Source: Myoxocephalus aenaeus
Lineage: Eukaryota > Chordata > Actinopteri > Perciformes > Cottidae
NCBI GenBank assembly: GCA_038501785.1
Contig: JBAMJR010000068.1
Span: forward strand, 702,501 to 766,500
DNA length: 64,000 nucleotides
Direction of reading: 5' to 3'
The notes beneath the pieces were generated by a model. It had not been told where the DNA came from, made no database searches, and worked only from the letters and a program-made list of their open reading frames with translations. Shown in pieces: positions 34,926 to 49,066 of this stretch. The position numbers and the translations under genes were made by a program. The first letter of the stretch is position 1. Each line of letters starts with the position of its first letter.

Positions 34926-36642
34926 TAACTTTTGTTAATTAGCGTTAAACACAAAATACAGCCGCTCTAAAACCAGAATATTGGACGGCTTTAAACATTT
35001 GAAAAGTCATGGGAAAAGTTACATGCTAACCAGCACTTCAAACAATGAATGGCTGGTAATCTTCTCTGAAGTTCTTTCTGGATAAATCTCCATATTACAC
35101 ATGCGGCACAGCGCCATACAGGAATAATTACTCAATGTCATCTAAAAAGAAGATTAATAACGCTGGGAAAATCAGCATCTCATTTTGAACAATCAATGTG
35201 TTTACTGATAAGGAATCTCATTTAGAGTGCGCCTGATTAACAAACGCGTCGATGAGACAAAAATCTTTACGCGTTCTTTGGCATTAAATCATCCGTGTCA
35301 TTACAGCCTCCTTTACAATGTGTATATATAGATATGGACAGGGCTGATAGTGCAGTGCCGTCCATTAAAGCACAAAATCATCTTCACCACGTCCGCTGTG
35401 ATGAACATGAAGCCCTGCAGGTGGCACGGATACAAAGAGCGACCTCTTTTCGACACAGGCCGATCTTACAATTACAATAAAAAAAATGATATATATCTGC
35501 AATTACCTCATTAAACTAGGCCATGGTAATCCATAACTCATTTTCACTGCTCTGGGGTTCACGGGAAAGGGGACAAATTTAGCCTGTTTAGAACACGAAG
35601 ACGGCAATTTGTCATTTTTATCTCGCATTCATTCTAAAGAGGGCATGCTGTGTTCTCCAAAACAGAAATGAAAGCTCAAGCCTTCTATTGATTAAGCCAT
35701 TACCACCAGAGATGCCTGCTCCTTAAACGTGATTTTACAGTTAATGAGACTGACATCAATGACTTGATTAAATATGGAGAAGACCTCTCTGCGAGACGTC
35801 TCTGATTCTGCTAAAAGGCCCTAATATTAATGATTTATTTGCTTTTATTTGAAAAGTATGTCGTGGAGTGGGGGCGGGATGTATTGGATGCTTTTAGGGG
35901 ACGGGTTACAGTCTCAGCGTAGCGCAGCACTACAGAGCATGAAGGAAAAGAATAAAAAAACAGATCTCTAAACCCAACAGAGAAATGATTACACTTCTCT
36001 CTGCCGCTTGTGACATTTCTCAAAGTTAATTATTCATCATGCTTTTCTCCCTCTGTTGCTGGGGGGCAGCTCCTGAGACTGTTTCAGCTGGAAAGGAGAA
36101 AAGGAGCAGCACTCTTCCTCCTCCTCCTCCTCCCCGCTATCCCCTCGACCATAACTCAACCCCTCCCTCGTTTTGTCTTTCTTTCTTTTCTTCCTCCATC
36201 TCTCCCTCTTGCTTAATCTTCCTGTCAAGCTGTTTTACTCACAGATTGTTGATGGGGGAGGAGTCACTATTTCCACAGCCACAAGGACAGTAGCTGATGT
36301 GCCCTTTGCCATCGAGGGCCGCGAACACGCGTCCTGCTGAAGGGCTCGCTGTCGCCGGGCTCTCAGGGAATAGAATAAGCTCTGCTTGTTTCGCCTTGTC
36401 ATGAGAAGATGGGAGCGCGAGGGGAGAAAAACAGGGACAGGTGTGTGCTGAACCTTCGCTGCTCCACCGGAGCCAGCGATGACATTTTGGTGGGACACAA
36501 AGTCAAAGCATTTTAAGATTAACTGTCTCACCTCTATCATGTCTTTCCTTTTTTTGCCAAGTCCTATTTTCCTTTTGGAAACCTTTGTATTTTATCATAA
36601 AGAGGAAAACATCATTGGTCAAGACTTTTATTTCTAATGTGG
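34926..36642. other. Intronic stretch without recognised features
   Basis: No exon or transposon end was seen. A pyrimidine-rich patch lies at about 36115-36240. Confidence 0.5.
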
Positions 36643-36842
36643 GCTATACTGTACTTGTAGAGCGCTTTTTTAGTCTTTGGACCACTTAAAGCACTTTCAC
36701 ACTACTTGTCGTCATTCACCCATTCATTCACTGATGGGAGGGGCCAAGGTTCCACGTGCTCATCAGGACTAGCTAACCATTCATACACCATGGAGGCACA
36801 GCTACCTGAGCAATGTGGGGTTAAGTGTCTTGCCCAAGAACA
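36643..36842 (-). mobile_element. Truncated teleost SINE-like repeat
   Basis: The series CACTTAAAGCACTTTCACAC, CATTCACCCATTCATTCACT, CTAACCATTCATACACCATG and GGGGTTAAGTGTCTTGCCCA is the order known from a common fish retroposon. The tRNA-like end that should follow on the right is replaced by the minisatellite starting at 36845. Confidence 0.6.
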
Positions 36843-36844
36843 CG

Positions 36845-37330
36845 TGAGCTTCTTCATGTTCCTCATGTTCCTGGTGAGCTTCTTCATGTTCCTCATATTC
36901 CTCGTGAGCTTCTTCATGTTCCTCGTGTTCCTCGTGTTCCTTGTGAGCTTCTTCATGTTCCTCATGTTCCTCGTGAGCTTCTTCATGTTCCTCATGTTCC
37001 TCGTGAGGTTCTTCATGTTCCTCATGTTCCTGGTGAGCTTCTTCATGTTCCTCATGTTCCTCGTGAGGTTCTTCATGTTCCTCATGTTCCTCATGTTCCT
37101 GGTGAGCTTCTTCATGTTCCTCATGTTCCTCATGTTCCTCGTGAGCTTCTTCATGTTCCTCAGGTTCCTCGTGAGCTTCTTCACGTTCCCGGTGAGCTTC
37201 TTCATGTTCCTCATGTTCCTGGTGAGCTTCTTCATGTTCCTCATGTTCCTCGTGAGGTTCTTCATGTTCCTCATGTTCCTCGTGTTCCTGGTGAGCTTAT
37301 TTGTGTTCCTCGTGAGCTTCCTCATGTCTT
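36845..37330. repeat. 30/39-bp minisatellite
   Basis: The unit starts GTGAGCTTCTTCATGTTCCT and continues CATGTTCCTC (30 bp); some units gain or lose a 9-bp ATGTTCCTC block. All lengths are multiples of three, so the array stays open in two plus-strand frames and one minus-strand frame (repeat peptides SFFMFLMFLV, ELLHVPHVPR and NMKKLTRNMR). These frames are by-products, not genes. Confidence 0.93.
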
Positions 37331-38778
37331 ACCCACTCACTTTCCACTTTGAATGGTGAATGCTCAGACTGTCTGTAGATCAGTGGAGATATGGCTTTAT
37401 GTATTCATATGGCCCGTTATGGGCGCTATCAAGATCCAAATTATTTGTTTGGAATAGAAACAAAGAGAGTGTGGGCCGCATTTCTTTTTGCTTGGTTGGT
37501 TTGCACTCATGCCCACTCCAGTGCCTTGCATGCGACTGATATAGTGCATACGAGGTGATTCCTCTATATTCAAAAGCACTGAGATTCAAAATATATCCTT
37601 CATCTGAATGAACATTTTGGCGGCACTATTTGTTCAGCAGCGAACACACGGTGCCGTTCCCCAGGCTGAGTCTAATTTGGGAATAATGATCTTGGGAATG
37701 TTTGTTCACTTTGCCCACAGCGCCCTCATTACTGCTTTCAGGAGTCAGTCGCTTCATCTTTGAAGATAGATACATTTAGCGATATATTATTAATACACAT
37801 TGTTTCCTTTGAATCCTTATGGGCTTCTGAGGAGACTAAAGCTCGCCGAGCCACGGTTTTCAGACCTGCAGCATTTCCACTGAATTAAATCCAGCAGCTT
37901 TAATGGGAGTTGTCTCACTGTGGCATCGATGCAGGTCTGAAGATGTGCCACGTGTGTATAGGGGTGACAGTAAGAAGAAGGAATTATACGATTTATTTTG
38001 CAACCAGACATATATACTTTATCCAATAACCATGACAGAAATATAACATATTTGGGCTTCCGTTCATTACTTCTCATATTCAAGGCCAAGGGGCCATATT
38101 TAAGTGGGCAGTGTGTGGACACAAATCTATACAGGACCACAAAAGCAGACAGCTCCTGAAAGCAAAGCTGCTTTTGCGGCAGTCCTGATGAGCTTTTAAG
38201 TGACGGGGAGCGTCAGAGAGACAGTTATTATGTTGGCGTTCTAATGCAAGGTATAATTAAATGTTAATCGACCACAAAACACGTGTTCACTGCGCTTTGA
38301 AATGATCTTTCTCCATCAGGTACGGCTCCAACTGCAATACAATTATTCTAAGTGGCAGGAAGAGTTTATTTTTTATTTTTTAATCTGCAATAAAATACAA
38401 TATTTTAGCTCCGTCCTTAAATAAAGTGAAGGCAATACAAATCAACAGAGCTGTGGAATATAAATTGCTCCACGATAACTTAACATTTCATTCTTTTAAA
38501 ATATGAACTGAACTTCTAAACTTCCCCCTGAACTCGGTGTGCTAATGTAATGAATTGTTCACCTGTTTATAAATTACTTTTAGCCGACATGCATCAGTTA
38601 GCTTAAAGGTAATGACTCAAAGTGAACAACTTCATCAACTGCTTATCCATCCCTGTTTGCTACATTTGTACCATTTATGTAATACTTATTATCTTCTGTT
38701 GATCAATCCAGCCATCTTTTTCATCCATTTACACATTCATGTTAGCTATTACCAAGGTTTCAATTCATTACTTTTATA
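37331..38778. other. Intronic stretch without recognised features
   Basis: AT-rich, short ORFs only. Confidence 0.5.
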
Positions 38779-39173
38779 CAGAGTTCATACACATTTTGAC
38801 CAATGGATTTCCATGACTTTTCCATGACTTTAAACCAAATTTCCATGACCAAACAAAAGTGAGAAAATGTAGTATCTAACAACTAACAATGAGAATACAA
38901 AGCATACAGTAAACCTTAAATGACACAAATGAATGAGACAATAGTTTGATTAAAAGAATAAACATTTATATAGATGCCTGTATGTATGCCTGCTTATATT
39001 TTGAGCGTCTTTCTTTTAAAAGCATATTAATTATTTCAAACTCAGCGTAAATGAACGACATGAATCCCAAAACTTTTGGGATTTTATTTTTTTCAAGGAC
39101 TTTTCCAGGCCTGGAAATAACCATTTTAAAATTCCATGACTTTTCCAGGTTTTCCATGACCGTAAGAACCCTG
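38779..39173. mobile_element. hAT-like non-autonomous element, copy 2 (GGTTCATAC family)
   Basis: Colinear with the copy at 31762 and in the same orientation. It begins CAGAGTTCATACACATTTTG and ends TTCCATGACCGTAAGAACCC TG. Relative to copy 1 it lacks short stretches (for example CATTCAGTGAAATATGGG), so the two have diverged by deletion. No clear target duplication is visible. Confidence 0.7.
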
Positions 39174-39953
39174 ATTATATCTCTTCTCTATTTGCATGTT
39201 GATTTATATTTCTCAATCAAACCGTATAATTTTTTTTTGTTAATCCACAGCACAATACTTCCATGCATCCTCCAGAATTATGGACTGAGACCAGCAGTGA
39301 CAATGTGGTTGTGACCTGACTGGTCAATGCTTTCCATATCGTGTAACATTTGGGGAAGTCCACACACCGAAAGCCTGTTAAATAAATAATCCATGTACGT
39401 GTCAATGTTATTCTCAATGATCTATACAAATAATGAGCTGTCTTTGACTCCAACTCGGCTCTGCTCATTTATAATTGAACTCTCTGCTTAACTATCTCCT
39501 GTTGCTGAAATCTCCCGGCCGGCTGTCAGTCCGCTCTGTCACAGCGCGTCCCCCGGCACTCATTTGAAATGAATGAGCGGCGGTCACTTTGTCTCGTGTC
39601 GCTGCTGCCAGTGTGCGCTCGCAGTAAGACATGAAGGAGGTGACAAGTTTGCTCGTGTTGCTTGTGATGTAGTTTGAGCCGTTTGTTGTCATGTTTGTAC
39701 TGCGCGGTTCAACTGCCAGTGAGCTTGTTTCGGGAGCTCCTTCCAAGAAAAAAAAACTTGCATTTCTCTGTCGTGACAATAATTGATGAGCGGGTATATT
39801 ATTTTAATAGATGGGGACAGGCAGATGTTATTGTAACAGCAAGATGCAAAGCTAATTGGCAGTTTACAATGATGAATAGTAGAGATGAGGCTTGATTAAA
39901 ATGGATGAAATTACCCCTCCAACTAACATTTCTACCAAAGTACTATAGCAACC

Positions 39954-40003
<50 letters not shown>

Positions 40004-40562
40004 CACTCCGCCGCAGACTCCCTTTATGTTTACTTCCTTCTCATCATCTCAGCCTTTCACCGGTAAGATCCACGTGGAATTTCCTCGTGGGGACTGTTAT
40101 GATATATTATGCATAAAACATTGCCTTTGCTCCAAGAATAATTCATACAGACATAATTGAGCACAGAAGAGGATATCAAAATGTCTGCTGTGACTATGCA
40201 GTTGACAGTGATTACGGATGGTTCTAATCATAGAAATGGAATCGGGGTAGATATTCCCATTCGACTCACAGCAAGATGGCTGGAGCGGCGGCCATTTTGA
40301 TGTGTCCTGCTGCAACGTCCAATTAAAGTGAACCCACTTACAGCAAGTTGGGGACTCACAAGGTGACATTTGCAGGAATTAGCAATACGAATTAGAAAGC
40401 TAACTAGCTAATTAGTGGAAAACCATGGTATCAGCTCTCGTGCCGGCGGGTTGCGACCACACATTACGACCCCGCTGGTGTGACCCGTCACCGCAACATA
40501 ACCATAACAACGATCGCTTTTTTCTTCGTCAAAATGACCACCAAATGTGGATGTAGATGGTT

Positions 40563-40645
<83 letters not shown>

Positions 40646-43600
40646 ATTTATCGGTGTAGATATGCATGTATGTAAAGGTTAGCATACTCGCTACTAGCTA
40701 AACTATTGATACTAAAATTACTTTTTTGATAATTTACTATTTATTTAATTTAAAAAATAAATATTTAAATGTCAAGGACTGTTCTGTTATGTTGAAAATG
40801 CAGCGAAAAAGGAGAAGAGAAAAAGAAGAGAAAAAGACCACCAGATTGAAAGATTGAATAGTGCCTTTGAAGGCATGCCCGTCCAATAAAAAATTAAGAA
40901 AATATTGCAATAACAGCTTACAATTAATCTATATTTGATATGTATGAGGTTCTCGCTTTTCTGTTGATAGTTTACAAACTGAGGCTGTTGTCGAGACATT
41001 TTGATTTCTCAGAGCACTTCACCGGTGCAACTCCTCGCACGTGTCTTTTGGGGATTATTTACATGGCAGTGTGTGTGTGTGTGTGTGTGTGTGTATGAGC
41101 TGGACGTCATCTTATTTGTCCACTCCAGATGCTCTTCAAAAGCAGCAACGTGCCAAAGCCGGAAATCAACTGCCGCTAAAGTCCCAAGCAGAGAGAGCCG
41201 AGCCAGCTACCTTGTTTATTCCATGCGAAATGGATTCATTTGTTAGTGATGAGAGGAGCAGGTAAGACACGGGTGACACAACACATTTAAATCTCTGAGT
41301 TCACGCAGATTTTAATGTTGGCTAATGTCACATAAGATTAATCTCTGTGATGCTAGATAGCTCAGATTGATGTCAGTATTAGATTGCGGGTTTGCGTTCA
41401 ACCTCTCGTCTTTGTGAAACTAAATGCTTCCAAATGCCATCCACCGGGCAAAATAAAGGAGGCGATTTTGCTCAAGTGGCAGGATGTGAGCCATAAAATC
41501 GTGAGAGAGAAGAATGAGAGCCAACAACCCATCACATCTGATATCATCAGAAATTAACCTTCGGGGTGGAAAGACTGAGCCAAGAGTGTTGAAGGGAGAT
41601 ACAGAGGGAGAGTGGAAGGAGAGAAAGAGAGGCAGGTAGACAAATGCTGAGAGAGTTGGCAGGCCTGTAAGGCTGTAACTCAGGGAGAAGACCACATTAA
41701 TATTGAGAGGTGCTCTCAGGTAAAACAAAATGAGCTCCAGCTGGAATGCCGCAGTCACACAGACACAAAGCTTCAGGGTTTAGCGGGAGAAGACACACTT
41801 TTCTTAGGTATAGTAAATTTGCTTAAAAGAATGTTAACTTAACAATACCAGGCCACATCTCATAGATCAAGACGGGAACAGGTAAATCCACAGGAGGTCT
41901 TCGCGGTTATACAATTTAAAACCTGATCTGAAACCCACCTGAACCTGAGCTAAATAACACATTAACATCCAATAAAAATGGAACCCCAAAACAGTCAAAA
42001 CCGATCCGTAGATAACCCAAAATATGGTTGAGAAGACCAATATTGGTAGCAGCTCGATTCACCATTAATCACCAAGCACCTGTGGTTGAAAAAAGTAGCA
42101 ACGCACGTTCTTTTTATGAGATGGTCGTCGATACATCTGCATGGATTGGCATCACTGTGATATTCATGGTGCGAGAGGATGGCGATCCCATGACTTGAGG
42201 TTGACAAGGATTTGCGTGGATTGCCATGACATTTTTGCACAAACTCATGTTCCTCTCAGGACGAAGTACAATGTTGGCGATTTACTTTTTGTTCCAGCTC
42301 CAAAAGTTTAGTTGACTTTCTTATCAGCCTTAGCTGCATGCGATTTTGTGCCAACTCCTGAATGTTAGCAGGCTAACATGCTAAACTAAGATGTTGGCCA
42401 TGGTAAACGGCACCTGTTGTGGGTCCTGGTAGCTACTTCAGGTACATAGTTTGATATCAGATGGGAATGTGGGGATGTCATACCGCTCATTTCCTGTCTG
42501 CATCGATACTATCAGGTTTTCAATACAAAAACATCAGCATTGAGCTAAACTTCATGGTGAAAATGAATGTTGAAAAATATCACATTCGTCTCTTGCAACA
42601 AAGCAGACGGGGAATCCAATTTGATCCACTCCGGTATTAGACAACTGTACCCCAGACCCACTTCAACACAACTGGACCTGACAAATGGAATGTGGTACTG
42701 GGTCGAGTCTTGATCTAGAGAACCTGTAAAGGCCTACACTGTCAATTATTGATCTGCCCTGAAGGGTTGAGTCCCTGGGGAGGGACTGGTGGAAATGTGG
42801 AATGCATTACAAGGATTTCTGGGCAGAAAATCCAGCTGAGCAGAGAGGATGTGTTGGTTGAGAAGGAAAGTAAGGGGAGAGAGTGGGCCTGGAGCGATGC
42901 ATGATGAGCATGGAGTAGAACATGGTCTTTGATCATGGGCACATGGCACCATGAAAGCTGGATGAGGGAAGTGTCTTGCTAAGCCCCGCCTCCTCTTCCA
43001 GGGTCCAAGTAATGAGGGGCTTGAGAGAGAGAGTCTCCGAAGGGATACACATCTTCAGACCCTTCAGCGCTGTGTGCCTGTAATGAGGCTGCTGAGAGTT
43101 TGGCACTAATTAAGCAACAAGCATCCTTAGAATTCATTAATTTTTTTTGTTTTTTGTTACGACACGAGAAGTGTTGACCGAACGCGAAAGCCACAAAGCA
43201 AGTGCAAAACCCGCCTCGATATCGTGAGGTCGTCGTTGCCCAGTGAGAGTGTGATGTCAGAGCATGTCGGACACGGATCTAACCAGCATGCATTGGGCGC
43301 CGATCACCGGTGATCGATTCTGCAGAGGTCTAGCTCATCTAGAGTGAATCCACCGGTAATGATAGGCTTGTTTTATTGGCAACATCCATAGCCTTTGCAT
43401 TTGCATTGTGGATGTTATATTTGTGTTGGGATTTTTTTATTTGTTCGACACGTTTGTGGTTTTTTGCATTCATTGGACAGCTGTAATTTAAAATCAAAAT
43501 CACAAATTCCCTGATTTTTTTAATAAAATGGAGCCGGATAATATCCTATTGACATGGCCTTCTAAAGTTCATGGGCACACACATGTCCCTTTTGACATTC

Positions 43601-44114
43601 ACAATGCAGTAGCACACAACAGATACATTTAATGGAGTTGGCGTTAACTCAGCTAAACTAGCTTAGCTAGCGAAAGCGGTTATACGGGCTGCGACTACTT
43701 GCTGGACTAACCTCCAAATGCCTGGTGTGATTTGACAGCGATATCTCTCGATTTTTAAGATAATTAACGTCGCCATTGACAGTAGATTATGTGTACAGGT
43801 GTTGTGTACTGCCATGAGACGTTAAGCTATATTATACTGACCCCAGAGCTAATGCTAACACAGAAGGGTTGTCAGTCCGGTGCCTGGGTATTTGCTGGTT
43901 GTGAACACTTTGTTTAAAACGAGTTAATCCAGCTCCGATGTGACAGGACAGTCATCGACCTGTGACCCATTAGATCAAAGCAACAACGGTGTGTTGTGGA
44001 TGTTTAGCTAGCTACTCAAAAAGCCAATGTGCACTGCTATGTATGTAGAAAGTACTGAAAACGTTTTTTTTACTTAAAGGCCTTACAGAAAACCATGATG
44101 AATGATGAAATGAA
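39174..44114. other. Intronic stretch with microsatellites
   Basis: Contains (CA)22 at 39958-40001, (TA)n at 40565-40634 followed by (TG)n, (GT)n at 41069-41094 and a 16-bp perfect palindrome CGATCACCGGTGATCG at 43301-43316. No exon was recognised. Confidence 0.55.
40565..40644. repeat. (TA)35(TG)n compound microsatellite
   Basis: About 70 bp of TA followed by a few TG. Confidence 0.95.
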
Positions 44115-44411
44115 TTATTACGTAGGGTGACCAGACGTCCTCTTTTTCCCGGACATGACCTAAAAAAAGCGTCCGGCAGGGATTCCAAAAACGTCCGGGA
44201 TTTTGCTACGTGCGGGAAAATAGTTATTACCCCCTTACAAGTTTTGGAAATGGTATCTCCCTCACGTTCCACCTTCTTGCGCAAGCTCTGACTGTAGAGA
44301 GAACTGTCATTGGTCGACCGATCTCAACGTAAATGTAAGTTCACGCCCCCCCCCCCCGGAGCGAAGTGTCCTCTTTTTCACAAACTCAAATCTGGTCACC
44401 CTATTATTACC
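44115..44411. mobile_element. hAT-like MITE, copy 1 (TAGGGTGACCAGA family)
   Basis: The element is 44123-44403 (281 bp). Ends TAGGGTGACCAGACG and TCTGGTCACCCTA are inverted repeats. It is flanked by TTATTACG and TTATTACC, a 7-of-8 target duplication that points to hAT. Inside are CCCGGACATGACC, GTCCGGGATTTTGC and a C12 run, with no coding. Confidence 0.85.
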
Positions 44412-47400
44412 TTGAAGCAAAACAGAAATGGAATTATGTGGCTAGAAGCTGTGTCAGAGATATTTCTGACAGCGTCATTAGGAGATCACTCAGTCATTCT
44501 TAAATGTAATTTTCAATCACCCAATCTGGGCTCGTTCAGAATTCCTTTGAGAGAAGATTTTGCTCATAAATTTTTACAGGCTTCAGGAAAATAAAATCCT
44601 CTTCCCCTTTTTAAAGAGCCTTTTTCTCCAGCATGAGCAAACCAGACTTTGGTGTCGGCACAAGTGGAGAGGTGTTGGAATATACCTGTGGGCCGGTGAT
44701 GAGAGGCATCAAATAAAGTACCTCCCCGAGCCTTGTGGAGAGGGCCACGAATTGCTCTGGTTCTCATACATATCGCAATTACTGGCAGAATTGCTGCAAA
44801 TTGCAGCTATCTCCACTCCAGCGGTGCAATCTAGTGCAGATGGAGTGTCTGCCAGGGTACGGCCACACCAATCAGAGGCAGCATACCCTCCTGAAGGAAG
44901 CAGAGGCAGAGCTGGATTGTAGCAGCATCGAGTCTGATTGGCAAGACCTCAGCTGGCCGGCTGACTGGATCCCTGAACAGCCGGCATCAGTGTGTCAGAC
45001 TGACTGAGGAGGAATCACACTGTTGAATAATTGATAGGATATGAATGCAGTATTGGAGGAGCTTTAACTGAAAACACTTATGTGTGCTCTAAATAATAGA
45101 TTGCCGGGGATTCAAGTCCTGGGAGATATTGTAGTTTATATTTGTCTTTGTTATGCAGGATATGGTATCATATCATATATTCTTGCGTTGTCTGACAGCT
45201 GGGTTCAACACATTTGTCAGTTCCTTTGATATGTTTGGATTTGCACTCTGCAGCTTGTGCTTTAATCAACATAACAAGTACATGTAATGCACTCACAGTT
45301 GAAACTCCCCACATGTAGTAGTGTTAACTAAGGTGTCCTTGTAGAATAAGAGATCTGAGACACAGTTATGGTGGAGAAGAGTACACAGAGTACACATGCA
45401 TATTTGAATTATAAGTATTATTCATTTGTCTGTTAAATATGAATCTGCAGCAGTAGTGTTTTTTTTAAGTGTAAATCGTAAAAAGGGTGAACTTATGAAG
45501 TGAGACATAACCCTTTTGATGTCGGTAGAGAAAAAATATTCCAGAACGGAAAATATGGTCTCAGAAATGTTATTGTAAGTCCCTTCAATGAGCACAAAGA
45601 AGGCTATATTTGACAAAGCACAGCACCCACACTGAGAGCCACTTGTCAATGACCTCAGAGACACATCATTTATATATACAGTTATAGTGCAGTAGTATTG
45701 CTATTGTTCCTTTCCAGGGATTTTTGCTCTTCTCTCCAAGCATTAACTGAATAGTCAGGAACCATAATGAAATGCATAATAAAGCCGTTTTCATGTGGAG
45801 CCACTTATTATGGCAGCAATTGTACAGAACACTTTTGCTGAAACGCTCATAGAATTCTACACTGTGTCGTAGTGGGGATTTAAACACAGCGTTGGCAAAG
45901 TGCTGTGGCCGTGCTAACCCATGAAATGGTTTTCTGGATTATAATTATCAGCGGGTACGGCTGGAGGGAAGTCGGCCGGGTAGGAAGCCGACGGGCAGTA
46001 TGAGCCACATGGGTACAGTGCGTGGGCCGACGGCGACTGTAAAGCGCTGCACACGGCACTAAAGAACTATTATTCTCCCGGTGTTGTGGTCATCTCGAGG
46101 TTATCACAATAAGCATCGCTTTATGTTGTAATTTAGTTGTGGCTGGTTCGACACACATAGACTTATCAGTATCACTTAAAGAGGATATTATTCGCAGTGG
46201 CTGTAAGTTGTGTTATGATTTCAGGGAAACTACAATGAACACATCATGGTCCTGCAGAATTAAGCTTGGATGATTATTTGTCAAGCTGTGGACTTGTTGG
46301 CAATATGCAAGGCTTTCCCCAAGTTATAATTGTTATTATTATCTGCTTACATTATTCAGACAAATAATTACTAATTTACCGGTCTACTAAAAATTAAATT
46401 TCGAGTCAAATAGTGTATGTTTTGGAACTATTTCTTCCTTGTTAATTGTTTATTATTCGATCAGTGTTGTTATATTGTTTGGATGACATTATAGGTGGAA
46501 ACATCAGGCGGCATACTGTCTACTGGATGATACACTATAATTAATTAAGAGGTAATAAAGTCAAAATTATGAGATAAAAAGTCGTCTCATAATTATGACA
46601 GATTTAAAAAAAAAAAAATTGTGGCGGAAACGGGCTTCCATATTTACCTGCTGCATTTAAAACAGCAGAAATGCTCAAATAGAGGCAAAACATGCAAAAT
46701 AACATTTACTCTTCTGGATTGGATACAAATACATGCACAAAAAAAGTGTAAACCAGTATGAGACGGTTGAATACATTGGCTGCTCTGCAGTCTTGGCCTT
46801 CTGTCTGGAAACCACATGACGAGCCGCAGCTGGCTTCTCGTGAACATCAGGAGTAATTCTGTCAACGCTTCGTGGATCCAGCGGTGACATGAAAACGTGA
46901 GCGCCTAATGAGTCGTAAGGAAGCGTACCAACTCGCCACCACGCCATTGTGTTGAAAGAGCAAACTGATGTGTTGTATATATGTAAACGGACAACTTGTT
47001 TCTCCAAAGAAATCTAACGTCACCTGCTCTAAACACCTCACAGAGTATCTGCTTCCTCAAGCAGAACAAAGCACCATAACGACTGGTTCTGAATTACACC
47101 ATGGACAGACTGCACATTATATTGTAACGTACACTAATTCTTACATGTATGGTTATGAGGTCTATTGTGATAATGAATGAATAGTTTAGATAGCGACGTG
47201 ATAGGAGGAGAAACAATGGGAGCTTGGATGGCGAGCACCTGGAGGAATAATGAGGCTATTTATTCCCTCAAACGGGAACAGAGAGGGTTCAGGTGGAGGT
47301 TCTCTAAGCTGTGACCTTCCTGCAAGCCAGCAGCCTTTATTGACACCTCTACACCAGTTTCAAATCAGCCTCTTCTGCACAGTGTGGCTGTGCATGTATA

Positions 47401-49066
47401 TGAGCTCGTGCATACTTAGGCTCTGCTCATTTATGCATGTGCAGCTACTAAAATACTCCTGGCAGGAATACGGTGGAATTGCAAAATGCTCTTTATAAGG
47501 AACTGAAAAGCAAATTGAAAGTAGCTTGCTAATGTGAGGTAGTTTCATACGAAAAATATCAAATATACCTTTTTACAATTTAGCCCCTTTTTCCCTCTAT
47601 GCATCAATTTATGTTTCTCTTCCGTCTCAACAACCTACTGGATCTTTCCCTCCTACTTAACCACTGTTTCTCCACCTCGCTTCCTAAAATGAACAAATCC
47701 TTGCTGTCCTTCCAGCGACCTCGCCAATTTTCTGCACACATCATCTCTCCTTCGCTGTCAAATTCTCCTTAATGTATTAATTCATAATGCAATTTCACAA
47801 ACTGTACGGGCTGGACATTGGCAAGCTGTGCAGCTGCTTTTGAATAAAACAGAAACATCACCGAGACGGGAGTAATAAATCTCCCAGAGAACAATCGATC
47901 AGCACTCCATGGCCCTCTCTTCCCTGACCTGTGAGTGGTGTGAGCGCTACTGACCTTTGACCTGGCTGCTGTCAGCGCTCCTGCTGCCAAGCCCGAAAGA
48001 AGACGCAGCAACACACCATCGGGCTGTTTGGCAGATTTTCACAGATGAAACATTGACAGGGTCGAGGCACGTCTTGCCAATTGTTTTAGCGATTGCGGTC
48101 TGCGATTAATGTTTCCGAAGGTCTGTGACGAGATCATTTGCAACCGCTATCCGCCCACCTTTGAGGTCCGATTCACAGAAGATATCGCGCTCATGGTATT
48201 AAAATGCAAACACAGCCAGAAAGTTTTGCAGCTGAGTACAATTTGCCCTTTTCTTTTTCGCCTGCGATTGCAATTATCCATGTGGCAAAAGTACAAATGT
48301 TGCACAGAGTAGGCAGAACAACAGCAAAGAGAAAAAAGAGGAATGATATTTTCAGACCGCAGGCTTCAGGTCCGTACCGACGTGATGCTGAGGCTTCCCT
48401 CAAAACTTCACGGTAGGAATTTAAAGAAAGAAACCGTATCTGGGATGTAGCATCCAAGTCTGTGGGTATAAATGTCTCTTTGAGGAAGCTTCACTGTAAC
48501 TGCATGTGTCTATTAACACGTTATTAGTTTTTGCAGTGATTGCGTGAAAAGGCCCCCTACTCTAAATATGTGCGAATAGAATAAAAGAGCACCGATAAAC
48601 TGTTTGCTTAACAAGGCGTTTAGCGGTTTCACCCCTTGCGGGTGTTTTGAGAATTACATGGGTTTGGTTTTGTCTTATTTGTGCAGAGCAAGCCACACAA
48701 TCCTTTTGTGAATTCACCCTTAAGTATCCACAAACAGAATAATTGAAAAAAAAGAGACACAAAGAAAGCCAAAATGGGCCGTCGTCCTCACAGGAATTGT
48801 GATGTTCTTTGATTTGTGCTCTCTTTTGTAGATACAGTCCTCCTTAGATTTTCCACTGCATGACAAGAATACAAATACAAGCCTCAGGATGCTGCATTGT
48901 GGCGGAGGCAAGCTGTGGAGGATGAATGTGTGTAAGGATGTATTTATGCTGGTCCCTGGGAAAGAAAAGATTAGGAGGAATGGAATGATTTAAGAGAAGA
49001 AAAGCAGGAAAGAAAATGGTTGCAAAAGTTAATGTGCGGAGTAACTCTGTGCAATATGGTGGCGTA
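44412..49066. other. Intronic stretch without recognised genes
   Basis: A repeat-like segment at about 46545-46650 (AAAATTATGAGATAAAAAG, then CTCATAATTATGACAG) resembles a known vertebrate repeat tail, but its ends are unclear. No exon was supported. Confidence 0.5.

Noticed and set aside
36702..37359. Long open frames of 207 and 217 codons on opposite strands
   Set aside because: They are pure translations of a 30/39-bp tandem repeat, open on both strands, with no upstream exon signals.
43301..43316. 16-bp palindrome CGATCACCGGTGATCG as an operator or cruciform
   Set aside because: It is short enough to occur by chance in a 64-kb window, and no context supports a role.
46545..46650. Inverted-repeat transposon
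   Set aside because: Only a short AATTATGAGA/TCTCATAATT symmetry is visible and the ends are undefined.
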